From Pseudomonadota bacterium (lineage in GTDB: Bacteria > Pseudomonadota > Alphaproteobacteria > Acetobacterales > Acetobacteraceae), in the NCBI GenBank assembly GCA_021805485.1, contig JAJZFF010000606.1, forward strand, positions 1 to 10,295: DNA of 10,295 nt. The letters run 5' to 3'. Each line of letters opens with the position of its first letter. Position 1 is the stretch's first letter. A program made the translations under genes and the position numbers. Positions 1 through 5,948 of this stretch are shown here, piece by piece. The notes beneath the pieces were generated by a model. It saw nothing but the letters and a program-made list of their open reading frames with translations. It had not been told where the DNA came from and made no database searches.

Positions 1-211
1 GGTTGTCCTTCTCTTCCTGCATCGGGAAGTAGGAGCGCAGCACCTGCTTCATCGGATCGCGCGGTGCCTTGGTGATCTTGTAGTCCGTCGGGAAGGTCAT
101 CGCTTCCTGGACATAGGTCGGGTTCCAACCGAGATCGGAAATCTTCTTGGTCGCCTCGCCGACGGATATGCCGCGCTGCGAGGTAATCTTGTTGAGCGTC
201 AAGGACGTCAT
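1..211 (-). CDS. prmA: Soluble di-iron monooxygenase hydroxylase alpha subunit (propane/mimA type), N-terminal fragment
   Basis: Only the first 70 codons are present; the gene runs off the left edge. The translation contains KKISDLGWNPTY, then TDYKITKAPRDPMKQ, then LRSYFPMQEEKDN. From memory this aligns closely with the N-terminus of actinobacterial propane monooxygenase PrmA and mycobacterial MimA, where the equivalent stretch ends in RSYFPMEEEKDN. In that family the alpha subunit carries the carboxylate-bridged di-iron centre and hydroxylates propane, acetone or phenols, working with a reductase, a beta subunit and a coupling protein. The iron ligands lie beyond the window, so catalytic competence cannot be judged. 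The ATG at 211-209 is preceded by a strong ribosome site (AGGTGGAGG, 9 nt upstream). Expression is probably sigma-54 dependent (see 451-467). Substrate is not determinable; acetone or methyl-ethyl-ketone monooxygenases are close alternatives. Confidence 0.85.
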   Translation of the reverse strand, partial: MTSLTLNKITSQRGISVGEATKKISDLGWNPTYVQEAMTFPTDYKITKAPRDPMKQVLRSYFPMQEEKDN

Positions 212-440
212 GTCTTCAAACCTCCACCTGTTTGCGCCCGGGTCCCCTGACCCCGGCGGAAAGCGGCTCACACACGCCGCCGTTCGAGTTGTCGGCGGGA
301 TCAATCCCGCCCAGTGGATCACGGCAAAGGTCTGCGAACGATCCGGTCTGGCAACGACAGAATTACGTCGTCGACCAGCCATGTTTCCTCCGTTCCTTCG
401 TTCTTGTGGTACCGCGCCTGGCGCGATGAGTTTCTTCTGC
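212..440 (-). promoter_or_regulatory. Long 5' leader of the monooxygenase gene with stem-loops
   Basis: This is the stretch between the predicted sigma-54 start (about 440) and the monooxygenase ATG. I see no convincing coding sequence on either strand. It contains a near-perfect hairpin at 294-311 (GGCGGGA arms around TCAA) and a second dyad at 240-253 (GGGTC-CCCT-GACCC), about 30 nt upstream of the start codon. Neither is followed by a U-run in the direction of transcription, so they do not look like intrinsic terminators. They could stabilise the mRNA or modulate ribosome access; that is inference. Confidence 0.4.
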
Positions 441-450
441 AACGGTCATT

Positions 451-467
451 AGCAAGTCGCGTGCCAA
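451..467 (-). promoter_or_regulatory. Sigma-54 (RpoN) promoter for the monooxygenase operon
   Basis: Read on the minus strand the sequence is TTGGCACG-N4-TTGCT, a full match to the sigma-54 consensus YTGGCACG-N4-TTGCW. The -24 GG is at 465-464 and the -12 GC at 453-452. Transcription would start near 440 and run toward the monooxygenase. Sigma-54 plus a dedicated enhancer-binding activator is an established control mode for some alkane monooxygenases (for example butane monooxygenase with BmoR), which supports the assignment. Confidence 0.8.
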
Positions 468-540
468 GGCCAGCGGGCCGCGGAAAGCCGGGGCATGTGC
501 CGTTTATCGCGCAAGGCCGCACTGCGCCGGACACATGAGA

Positions 541-590
541 TGTAAAGAAATCTTACACCTGTAAATGACAGCTGTAATACTGTTGTCATT
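541..590. promoter_or_regulatory. Cluster of inverted repeats, candidate enhancer-binding-protein (UAS) site
   Basis: Several overlapping dyads sit in an AT-richer patch. They are TGTAA-N7-TTACA at 541-557, TTACA-CC-TGTAA at 553-564, ACAGCTGT at 568-575, and AATGACA-N13-TGTCATT at 564-590 (perfect 7-bp arms). The first dyad is centred about 109 bp upstream of the predicted sigma-54 start site. That is the usual distance for activator-hexamer binding in sigma-54 systems. The site also lies 120-170 bp upstream of the divergent gene at 711 and might control it as well. The binding protein is not in this window. Confidence 0.55.
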
Positions 591-710
591 CCGAACATCT
601 TTGTCTTTTGCCACGAGTTATCAAATTGACTTTGCCGCGGGCCGGAAGCTAAGTCTTGACCTCAGAAGATCGTCGCGGTTCTGCCGCCCGATCGGACCGA
701 GGAGTCAAAG

Positions 711-1181
711 GTGTCGGAAAAGAAGCGGCGAGGCCGATATCCGACTGCATCCACCTGGAACGAGGGCGACGCGGTCGACCAGCTCATGGGGCTGATGTCG
801 CGCGATCTCGTATTCTCGATGACGTTTCTCGGCGAGAGCCAGCACCGCATGCAGCGCCATTTCGAGACGTTCATTGCCGAGGCGCTCGCGGCAGCGGGGG
901 TGACGCAGGAGACGCACCCGATGATCCGGCTGTTCGTCGAGCGGCACGCCGCCCTGCTGCGGGAGTTCGTGTTTTCCGGCGTCGCGCTTTCGCGGCAGTT
1001 CGGGATCGGCGAGATCGAGCGGCTGACCGGCGACACCGCGTCGCTGATGCGGATCGATATATGGGACCAGCTCAAGAGCCACATCGAGATGGCGGAAACC
1101 AGGTTCCGCGCGCAACTTCCAGACCTGCCGCGGCAACTCGCCGATTTCGAGGCTCCTTCGCCGCCGGAGGCCACGCCATGA
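711..1181 (+). CDS. Hypothetical helical protein, first gene of beta-propeller cassette
   Basis: I do not recognise this 156-residue protein. It begins with a basic, polar stretch (SEKKRRGRYP) and then appears mostly alpha-helical, with regularly spaced hydrophobics and many Arg, Glu and His. There is no signal peptide, convincing membrane segment or cysteine. Start choice: GTG at 711, because a good ribosome site (GAGGAG) lies 7 nt upstream. The stop overlaps the next start (ATGA at 1178-1181), indicating translational coupling. It opens a four-gene run ending at 2834. A soluble scaffold or coiled-coil partner is the most one can say; function unknown. Confidence 0.75.
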   Translation: MSEKKRRGRYPTASTWNEGDAVDQLMGLMSRDLVFSMTFLGESQHRMQRHFETFIAEALAAAGVTQETHPMIRLFVERHAALLREFVFSGVALSRQFGIGEIERLTGDTASLMRIDIWDQLKSHIEMAETRFRAQLPDLPRQLADFEAPSPPEATP

Positions 1182-1486
1182 GCGGCGCGATGGCCGAACG
1201 GCGGCGGCTGTTGGGCCGCCGCCTCGAACTCGTCGGCGTCATGTGCGGACTGAATGCCGAGGCGCTGCGCGTGTTGCAGAACATCGCCGCCATCGAGATC
1301 GATATCCAGCGGCTGGAGGCCGAGGACGATGGCGACGCGCCGCCGGCGCCGGGCCAGTTGCGTGCCGCCACCGACGAAGCCGCCACGCTGCGCGATGCGC
1401 AGGCCGCCTGCGAAGCGCGGATCGAGACGGTGGAGGCCGAGATGTTCGAGATCGACCAGTTGCTGGCGGCGATGACCGACGACTGA
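1178..1486 (+). CDS. Small predicted coiled-coil protein, second gene of cassette
   Basis: This is a 102-residue hypothetical protein. After a short basic N-terminus (AERRRLLGRRLELVG) there are two helical stretches with heptad-like hydrophobic spacing, residues about 20-50 (RVLQNIAAIEIDIQRLEAE) and about 65-98 (rich in Ala and Glu). An acidic Pro/Ala linker (about 50-60) separates them. This suggests a helical hairpin or antiparallel coiled coil. The ATG overlaps the previous stop, and a GGAGG ribosome site lies 7 nt upstream. The gap to the propeller gene is only 16 nt. No enzymatic motif is visible. The pattern suits a subunit or adaptor of a complex with the products on either side, but that is inference. 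Confidence 0.75.
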   Translation: MSGAMAERRRLLGRRLELVGVMCGLNAEALRVLQNIAAIEIDIQRLEAEDDGDAPPAPGQLRAATDEAATLRDAQAACEARIETVEAEMFEIDQLLAAMTDD

Positions 1487-1502
1487 ACGGAGGAAAGGTG
1501 CG

Positions 1503-2633
1503 ATGAACCAGGCCAGCCCACGAACGCTCACGCTTTTCGATCTGCTCGGCCGCGTCTGGCACTGCGCGGCACCGGCCGGCGCGCTGTGCTTCGCCGGCGA
1601 CGGCGCAACCCTCGCCTTTGCCTGCGCAGACGGCACTGTGGCCATCGCGGCGATGGAGGATCCAGAGCCGCCGGAAGCGCGGATCCGGATCAGTGGCGAC
1701 GTCGGTCAGGCGACGATCCGCCCCCGCGCGCGACCGCCCGCACCGCTTGCCATCTCTCCCGTGCTGCACGACGGCGCGCCGCCGATTGCCGCGGGCGATG
1801 GCGGCGGATTTCTGGCCGGCACGCGTGACGGCGAGGTTGTCGTACTGGGGCCGGACGGGGCGGTGCGCGGCACGCGGGTGCGGATCGAAGGCCCGGTGAT
1901 CGCGCTCGATCATGCGGCTTCGGTCGCGATTACCGCGGTGGCGGGCGGCGATGCGGTGCGGTTGTGCCAGGGTGCCGGCGTCCTGTCCGACGCGCTGGCG
2001 GATGATGGTGACGGCGAGATCGTTGGCATCCGCCTCTCACCTTCGGGACGGCATCTCGCCATTGCGCGGAGCGAGAGCCTGAGCATCGTGGCGATCGACG
2101 GCAGCGGTCGGGCGCCGATAGTGTTCGGCCTGCTGTCGCGGCCGCTGTCGCTCGCCTGGCGGGACGACGAGGCCTGGCTCGCCTGCACGCTGGAGGAGGG
2201 CGGGTTCCTGATGGTCGATTGCGAGGGCGGGCGCAGCGGCACCGTCACCGGCTTCCCGATGGCGACGCGCGATGCCGCATGGAGCGGGCCGGCCGCGGCA
2301 TTTGTGGCGTCCGGCGCGTATCGTGTCGCCGCATGGTCGATGGCTACGCCGCCGCTCGATGGCGACATGACCGGCGCGCTGGTGAGCGGCCGGGCGGGGC
2401 TGGTGGCGGTGGAGTGCGTTGCCGCCCATCCGGCGCGGCCGCTCGTCGCGGCCGGCTACGCCAATGGCCAGATCCTGCTCGTCCAGATCGGCGGGCGGGA
2501 CGAACTCCTCGTCCGCCCCGGCGGCAGCGCGGTGACGGCGCTCGACTGGTCGGATGACGGGCATTACCTCGCCGCCACCGGGGCGGACGGGATGGTGAGC
2601 ATCACGGCGTTTCCGGACCGGATGTTCAAGTGA
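1503..2633 (+). CDS. WD40-like beta-propeller protein
   Basis: The 376-residue protein shows repeated motifs of the form hydrophobic-x-hydrophobic, Gly/Asp turn, then V-A-x-A-x-x-D-G. Examples are GATLAFACADGTVAIAAM (about residue 34), GGFLAGTRDGEVVVLG, PSGRHLAIARSESLSIVAID, LVAAGYANGQILLVQIGG and DDGHYLAATGADGMVSITAF at the C-terminus. About seven to eight such segments can be counted, as expected for a seven-bladed propeller closed by N- and C-terminal strands. Trp-Asp signatures are degenerate. There is no signal peptide, so it is probably cytoplasmic. Propellers of this kind normally act as protein-protein interaction platforms, so it may assemble the two helical proteins encoded just upstream. 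The ribosome site (GGAGGAAAGG) lies directly before the ATG. No enzymatic role is evident. Confidence 0.8.
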   Translation: MNQASPRTLTLFDLLGRVWHCAAPAGALCFAGDGATLAFACADGTVAIAAMEDPEPPEARIRISGDVGQATIRPRARPPAPLAISPVLHDGAPPIAAGDGGGFLAGTRDGEVVVLGPDGAVRGTRVRIEGPVIALDHAASVAITAVAGGDAVRLCQGAGVLSDALADDGDGEIVGIRLSPSGRHLAIARSESLSIVAIDGSGRAPIVFGLLSRPLSLAWRDDEAWLACTLEEGGFLMVDCEGGRSGTVTGFPMATRDAAWSGPAAAFVASGAYRVAAWSMATPPLDGDMTGALVSGRAGLVAVECVAAHPARPLVAAGYANGQILLVQIGGRDELLVRPGGSAVTALDWSDDGHYLAATGADGMVSITAFPDRMFK

Positions 2634-2657
2634 CCACACGCAGAGAGGATGACGGAC

Positions 2658-2834
2658 ATGCAGGTGCAGATGACTGACGAGGAACGGAGCAAGGACGAGT
2701 TCTTCCAGCGCGTCGCCCAGCTTTCGGAGGAGATGGTGGCGCGGCACGGGCGGGAATTCACCATGGGCACGCTGGTGCTTGCCGCGCGCTGGATTGCCGA
2801 GAACCGGATCGGCAGTGAGGCGGCACCGTCCTGA
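2658..2834 (+). CDS. Small hypothetical protein, last gene of cassette
   Basis: This 58-residue, mostly helical protein has an acidic N-terminal half (MTDEERSKDEFFQRV) followed by MVARHGREFTMGTLVLAARWIAENR. I prefer the ATG at 2658 because the ribosome site GAGAGG ends 9 nt before it. An in-frame ATG at 2649 would abut that site directly. It follows the propeller gene by 24 nt and ends 6 nt from the stop of the convergent ribbon-helix-helix gene. I do not recognise a family. The length and location suggest a small accessory subunit of the cassette. No membrane segment or metal motif is visible. Confidence 0.65.
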   Translation: MQVQMTDEERSKDEFFQRVAQLSEEMVARHGREFTMGTLVLAARWIAENRIGSEAAPS

Positions 2835-2840
2835 GGGCGT

Positions 2841-3104
2841 TCAGGGGCTCTGGCGGCGATAGAGAATGCAGGCGGTCCGCAGCAGGGAGGCGAGATTGTC
2901 GATGTCGCCGAACCAGTCCTCCGCCTCGTCATGCAGAAGGGCGATCAGGCGGGGGACGGAAACGCTCTCCGTCGCCGCGATCTCGCCCAGCGTATCCCAG
3001 AAGACGCGTTCGAGCCGCACGCTGGTCGACCGGCCGGAGAGCCGGACCGAGCGGCTGGTCTGGGCGAAATCCGCAGGATCGCGGCCTTGCAGAAGATTGC
3101 ACAT
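2841..3104 (-). CDS. RHH_4-type ribbon-helix-helix protein
   Basis: The 87-residue protein reads MCNLLQGRDPADFAQTSRSV, then RLSGRSTSVRLERVFWDTLG, and ends with NLASLLRTACILYRRQ. The pattern is characteristic of the ribbon-helix-helix family Pfam RHH_4 (PF13467), which is common in alphaproteobacteria. Its features are Arg-Ser-Val-Arg-Leu, a Thr-Ser-x-Arg-Leu-Glu beta strand, an FW motif at residues 35-36 and a C-terminal SxLR...C-x-Y. Such folds usually dimerise and bind DNA through the beta ribbon, although the RHH_4 group is poorly characterised. The ATG at 3104-3102 has a strong GGGAGG site 4-5 nt upstream. The gene converges on the cassette with a 6-nt gap, which leaves no room for a separate terminator. 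It has its own sigma-54-like promoter (3172-3188). Its targets are unknown. Confidence 0.85.
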   Translation of the reverse strand: MCNLLQGRDPADFAQTSRSVRLSGRSTSVRLERVFWDTLGEIAATESVSVPRLIALLHDEAEDWFGDIDNLASLLRTACILYRRQSP

Positions 3105-3171
3105 CGTTCCTCCCCGCCGCCGCCTTCGTGGCGCCGGCTTCGGGCATGGGGCCCGGTTTGGGATCATCTCC

Positions 3172-3188
3172 TGCAAACGTGGTGCCAG
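3172..3188 (-). promoter_or_regulatory. Sigma-54-like promoter upstream of the RHH_4 gene
   Basis: On the minus strand the sequence is CTGGCACC-N4-TTGCA. It matches the sigma-54 consensus YTGGCACG-N4-TTGCW at every position except the last base of the -24 box. Spacing between the invariant GG and GC is correct. Transcription would begin near 3161, leaving a leader of about 57 nt before the RHH_4 ATG. I see no clear activator-binding dyad upstream, which lowers confidence. Confidence 0.55.
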
Positions 3189-3341
3189 CACGGCAAGAAT
3201 GACCGAAACCAAGGCTTTCGTGCCGGATGGGGGGCCTGTGCCTGCTGCGCGCTGTTCAGAAACGGAGCGATCCCGCGCGGTGCCTGTTCTGCTTCGGGTC
3301 ACGGCCGGGCCGGCGCGGATACGAAAGCGCCGCCGCCCGGG

Positions 3342-3370
3342 TTGGGAGGCGGGCGGCTCGCCCGTATAGA
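3342..3370 (+). promoter_or_regulatory. Candidate sigma-70 promoter for the glyoxalase gene
   Basis: TTGGGA (3342-3347) and TATAGA (3365-3370) are separated by exactly 17 nt, each matching four of six consensus bases. The start site would fall near 3377, 23 nt before the ATG at 3400. The spacer contains a perfect GC-rich dyad, CGGGCG-GCT-CGCCCG (3350-3364), which could be a regulator site or fortuitous. The rest of the 295-nt gap between the divergent genes shows no convincing coding sequence. Confidence 0.45.
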
Positions 3371-3399
3371 GGCGTATCGGACAACAGGAGGGACGGCGC

Positions 3400-3795
3400 A
3401 TGGCCAAGGCAATCCACAGCATGATCCGCGTGCTCGACGAGGCGCGCTCGGTCGCGTTCTACACGCAGGCTTTCGGGCTTGCGATCGCCGACCGGCTCGA
3501 TTTCGACACGTTCACGCTGGTCTACATGAGCAATACGGAAAATGATTTCGAAATCGAACTGACGGTCAACAAGGGCCGAGCCGAACCCTATGCGCTCGGC
3601 GACGGTTATGGCCATATCGCCTTCTGCGTCAACGATCTGGATGCCGAGCACGCGCGTTTCGAGGCGGCGGGCTGGGCGCCGCGCAAGATCGTCGAGTTCA
3701 AGCGCGATGCCACCCTGCTCGCGCGGTTCTTTTTCGTTGCCGATCCGGATGGATACCAGATCGAGGTGCTGCAACGCCACGGCCGCTATCGCTGA
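3400..3795 (+). CDS. gloA: Glyoxalase I-like VOC protein (lactoylglutathione lyase)
   Basis: The protein is 131 residues, close to E. coli GloA (135). It carries two VOC beta-alpha-beta-beta-beta modules. The expected metal ligands are all present: H6 (AIHSMIRV), E53 (FEIELTVN), H72 (GYGHIAFCV) and E122 (GYQIEVLQ). The DPDGYQIEV ending and ELTVNKG loop are typical of glyoxalase I, which isomerises the methylglyoxal-glutathione hemithioacetal to S-lactoylglutathione in the cytoplasm. The start is supported by GGAGGG 7 nt upstream. It is transcribed alone and converges on the DUF2892 gene 16 nt away. With sulfide genes next door, a thiol-related role is conceivable, but a housekeeping detoxification enzyme is simpler. 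A related VOC isomerase acting on another substrate cannot be excluded. Confidence 0.85.
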   Translation: MAKAIHSMIRVLDEARSVAFYTQAFGLAIADRLDFDTFTLVYMSNTENDFEIELTVNKGRAEPYALGDGYGHIAFCVNDLDAEHARFEAAGWAPRKIVEFKRDATLLARFFFVADPDGYQIEVLQRHGRYR

Positions 3796-3817
3796 GCGGC
3801 CGGGGGCACGCTCAGCG
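3790..3817. terminator. Hairpin spanning two convergent stop codons
   Basis: Perfect 8-bp arms (CGCTGAGC at 3790-3797 and GCTCAGCG at 3810-3817) enclose a 12-nt GC-rich loop and include both stop codons, that of the glyoxalase gene and that of the DUF2892 gene. No U-run follows on either strand, so it is not a canonical intrinsic terminator. A bidirectional transcription boundary or mRNA 3' end stabiliser is plausible. Confidence 0.4.
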
Positions 3818-4015
3818 GAAGGCGCAGCCCGGCTTCACCCCGAGCCGCCGCAGCAGCATCGCGGCGGGGCAGAAGCCGGTGATGCCGGCCTGAAGCAGGT
3901 TGAGCCCCACCAGCGCGGTGAGGACGTAGAACCACGGGCTGACCAGCCAGCCCAGCGCGAGGCTGAGCAGCACCATGAAACCCGCGAAGCTGAGAACGGT
4001 CTTGTCCACATTCAT
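3812..4015 (-). CDS. DUF2892 (YgaP transmembrane-like) small membrane protein
   Basis: The 67-residue protein MNVDKTVLSFAGFMVLLSLA... has two hydrophobic segments, about residues 8-24 and 27-45, with a tight turn at GWLVSPW. They are followed by GITGFCPAAMLLRRLGVKPG. The GFCPAA motif and overall layout match DUF2892 (Pfam PF11127), the membrane module attached to rhodanese in E. coli YgaP. This family recurs beside sulfide oxidation and rhodanese genes, consistent with this location downstream of sqr and trxC. The ATG at 4015-4013 is chosen because AAGGGA precedes it. An upstream in-frame GTG at 4042 is less likely because it adds a polar, non-conserved stretch. The gene may be co-transcribed with trxC across 129 nt of hairpins, or use a local promoter. 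Confidence 0.8.
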   Translation of the reverse strand: MNVDKTVLSFAGFMVLLSLALGWLVSPWFYVLTALVGLNLLQAGITGFCPAAMLLRRLGVKPGCAFR

Positions 4016-4036
4016 GACGGCATGTCCCTTGCCCTG

Positions 4037-4131
4037 GAGCACTTTCCGATCCCCTTGGATCGGATGCAGTGCTCTATCATATTGATAACCAGAGCATCTT
4101 TATCCGATCAGATGACTCCATCTGCTCGGAT
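4037..4131. repeat. Three tandem dyads between trxC and the DUF2892 gene
   Basis: Three inverted repeats lie in a row. First, 4037-4074 has outer arms GAGCAC/GTGCTC and inner arms TCCGATCC/GGATCGGA around CCTT. Second, 4075-4087 is TATCA-TAT-TGATA. Third, 4102-4131 has 13-nt arms ATCCGATCAGATG and CATCTGCTCGGAT around ACTC, with one mismatch. The heptamer ATCCGAT or its complement recurs in the first and third. On the minus strand TATGAT (4081-4076) could be a -10 element for the DUF2892 gene. No U-run follows the hairpins. Operator cluster, RNA-processing structure and small repeat element all remain possible. Confidence 0.6.
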
Positions 4132-4144
4132 GATGCGCTGAAAA

Positions 4145-4591
4145 TCACGCCGCCGCCGCGAGGTGACGGCGCGCGAAATCGACGATGGCCTGCGCGCTCA
4201 TGGCCCCGGCGCTCTGGCCGATCACCCGGCCGCCCCTGAGCAGGAACAGCGCCGGAATGCCACGCACGCCGAGGCGGGCGGAAACCTCCGGCGCCTCGTC
4301 GGCATTGAGTTTGAGCAGCCGGACCTCCGGTTCGAGGATGGTGGCGGCCTGCTCGAATTGCGGCGCCATCATCCGGCATGGTCCGCACCAGGGCGCCCAG
4401 ACATCGAGCAGGAGGGGAATCCCGTCCCGCTCGGCGTGGCGCTCGAAGCCGGCCTGGTCGACCTCGACGGGATGGCCGTCGAACAGCTTGCGGTGGCAGG
4501 CGCCGCATTGCGCGGCGCGGGCCGGGCGCGCCGGCGGGATGCGGTTCACAGCACCGCAATGCGGACAGACGAGATGGGTTGCGTCAGCCAT
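4145..4591 (-). CDS. trxC: Thioredoxin 2 (zinc-binding)
   Basis: This 148-residue protein has the two-part TrxC architecture. An N-terminal zinc ribbon carries C9-P-H-C12 and C29-G-A-C32, and a thioredoxin fold carries the redox motif W68-C-G-P-C72 and the cis-proline in RGIP (P113). TrxC reduces protein disulfides and oxidative sulfur modifications in the cytoplasm, using electrons from thioredoxin reductase. Its ATG overlaps the last 8 nt of sqr (ATGGCTGA), so the two are translationally coupled. This argues that the reductant serves sulfide metabolism here, for example removing persulfide from proteins or releasing sulfane sulfur from carriers. That functional link is inferred from gene order. 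The ribosome site is within the sqr 3' end (AAAGGGGCGGGA). Confidence 0.92.
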   Translation of the reverse strand: MADATHLVCPHCGAVNRIPPARPARAAQCGACHRKLFDGHPVEVDQAGFERHAERDGIPLLLDVWAPWCGPCRMMAPQFEQAATILEPEVRLLKLNADEAPEVSARLGVRGIPALFLLRGGRVIGQSAGAMSAQAIVDFARRHLAAAA

Positions 4592-5891
4592 GTCCCGCCC
4601 CTTTCGCCGGCTTCCGGTCGTTGTGGTGAATCTTCCTGATATTGAGCTGCTTCATCAGGAAACGCTCGTAGAAGGGCTCGCTCTCGCCGGCGCGGATCTT
4701 GCGGAGGAAATACTTCTCGAAGGCGACTTTCGCGAGATGCACCCAGGCGCCGGTCGAGGCCCAGTTGACGTCGCGCGGCGGGATCTGCGGCTGGGCGACG
4801 AAGGCCACACCGCCATCGCCGAAATCGGCGAGGCAGACGGCGTTCCATGTCGCCCGCGCATGCGGTTCCTCGCCGCGCAGCAGCGCGCCTATATTATGGG
4901 CCGTGGCGGTGACCATCGATTCGATCATGAAACCGGTTTTCGGCACGCCGACCGGCACCGGCGTCTTGCCCACGGGCGGGATCGCGACGCAGACGCCGAC
5001 GCTGAAGACGTTCGGATAGGTCGGGTTGCGCTGGTGTTCGTCGATCAGCACGAAGCCGCGCGGATTGACCAGCCCCTCGATGCCGCGCAGCGCCGGCACG
5101 CCGCGGAAGGCGGGCAGGAACATGGTGAATCGGCTGGGCAGTTCGTGGGTCGCGACCGTCTGGCCATCGGTACCGACTTCCTCGGCCACCACCGTGTCGG
5201 TCCCGACCGAGGCGATCTTCGCGTTGGTCACCCATTTGATGTGGCGGTGGCGCAGCTCGCTCTCCATCAGCGACTTGGTGTCGCCCACCCCATCGAGCCC
5301 GAGATGGCCGATATAGGGTTCGGAGGTGACAAAGGTCATCGGCACCTTGCTGCGCAGGCGGCGCTTGCGCAGCTCGCGGTCGAGGATGAAGGCGAATTCG
5401 TAGGCCGGGCCAAAGCAGGACGCGCCCTGCACGGCGCCGACCACGACCGGCCCGGGGTTGGCGCAGAAACGCTCGAACACCTCGAAGGCGGAGGCGGCAT
5501 GATCGGTCTGGCAGATCGAAACCGTGTTCTGCTGCGGGCCGCAGCCGGGAATCTCGTCGAAGGCGAGTTCGGGGCCGGTGGCGATGATCAGATAGTCGTA
5601 GGGAATGCTATCGCCGCCATTGAGCTCGACACGGTTTTCGGCCGGATGCACGCGGGCGGCGCCCTCGGTGCGGAAGGTGATGTTCTTGCGGCGCGTCACC
5701 TTGTCGAGCGAGACCTCGATCTCGGCGCGGTCGCGCCAGCCGACGGCGACCCACGGGTTGGACGGAGTGAACTGGAATGTGTTCCGTTCGCCGATCAGGG
5801 TGATCCTGTCTTCCGGCCTGATCTGTCCCGCGGTTTCGAACGCGGCGAGCGTGCCGCCGAGTCCCGCGCCAAGGACCACAATCTCTGCCAT
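4584..5891 (-). CDS. sqr: Sulfide:quinone oxidoreductase, type I
   Basis: This 435-residue FAD enzyme oxidises sulfide to polysulfide/persulfide and passes electrons to the quinone pool at the cytoplasmic membrane. It shows the dinucleotide motif GAGLGG (residues 8-13), then PSNPWVAVGW (43-52), IATGPELAF, GASCFGPAYEF, SEPYIGHLGLDGVGD, VPKTGFMIESMV and the C-terminal WVHLAKVAFEKYFLRK membrane-association segment. From memory it is very similar along its whole length to the 434-residue Acidithiobacillus ferrooxidans SQR. The three catalytic cysteines of that enzyme (128, 160, 356) correspond here to C127, C159 and C353. The start is supported by AGGAAA 4 nt upstream. It heads the sqr-trxC unit and is divergent from sqrR. 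An FNR-like box (5977-5990) and the SqrR-type palindromes are the likely control sites. Confidence 0.95.
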   Translation of the reverse strand: MAEIVVLGAGLGGTLAAFETAGQIRPEDRITLIGERNTFQFTPSNPWVAVGWRDRAEIEVSLDKVTRRKNITFRTEGAARVHPAENRVELNGGDSIPYDYLIIATGPELAFDEIPGCGPQQNTVSICQTDHAASAFEVFERFCANPGPVVVGAVQGASCFGPAYEFAFILDRELRKRRLRSKVPMTFVTSEPYIGHLGLDGVGDTKSLMESELRHRHIKWVTNAKIASVGTDTVVAEEVGTDGQTVATHELPSRFTMFLPAFRGVPALRGIEGLVNPRGFVLIDEHQRNPTYPNVFSVGVCVAIPPVGKTPVPVGVPKTGFMIESMVTATAHNIGALLRGEEPHARATWNAVCLADFGDGGVAFVAQPQIPPRDVNWASTGAWVHLAKVAFEKYFLRKIRAGESEPFYERFLMKQLNIRKIHHNDRKPAKGAGHG

Positions 5892-5948
5892 GCTTTCCTG
5901 CCTTTCCGAGCGATCCGGCGAAGGCGGCGCTCCGCCGCGCCCGAACCG

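Noticed and set aside
294..311. GC-rich hairpin considered as an intrinsic terminator
   Set aside because: No U-run follows on either strand, and it sits within the predicted monooxygenase leader, so it is recorded only as a leader structure.
212..540. Small open frames on both strands in the monooxygenase leader
   Set aside because: No ribosome sites, no recognisable products, and overlap with the predicted sigma-54 promoter and leader stem-loops.
662..1645. 327-codon minus-strand open frame opposite the cassette
   Set aside because: Low-complexity Arg/Ser/Ala composition, no ribosome site pattern, and it overlaps well-spaced plus-strand genes with good ribosome sites and stop/start overlaps.
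2830..2845. CCTGA-N6-TCAGG dyad between convergent stops as a terminator
   Set aside because: The 5-bp symmetry mostly reflects the facing TGA and TCA stop codons; too short and without a U-run.
3105..3399. Possible small gene between the RHH_4 and glyoxalase genes, plus strand from about 3199
   Set aside because: The candidate peptide (MTETKAFVPDGGPVPAARCS...) has no ribosome site and Arg/Pro-rich non-specific composition, and it overlaps promoter-like elements.
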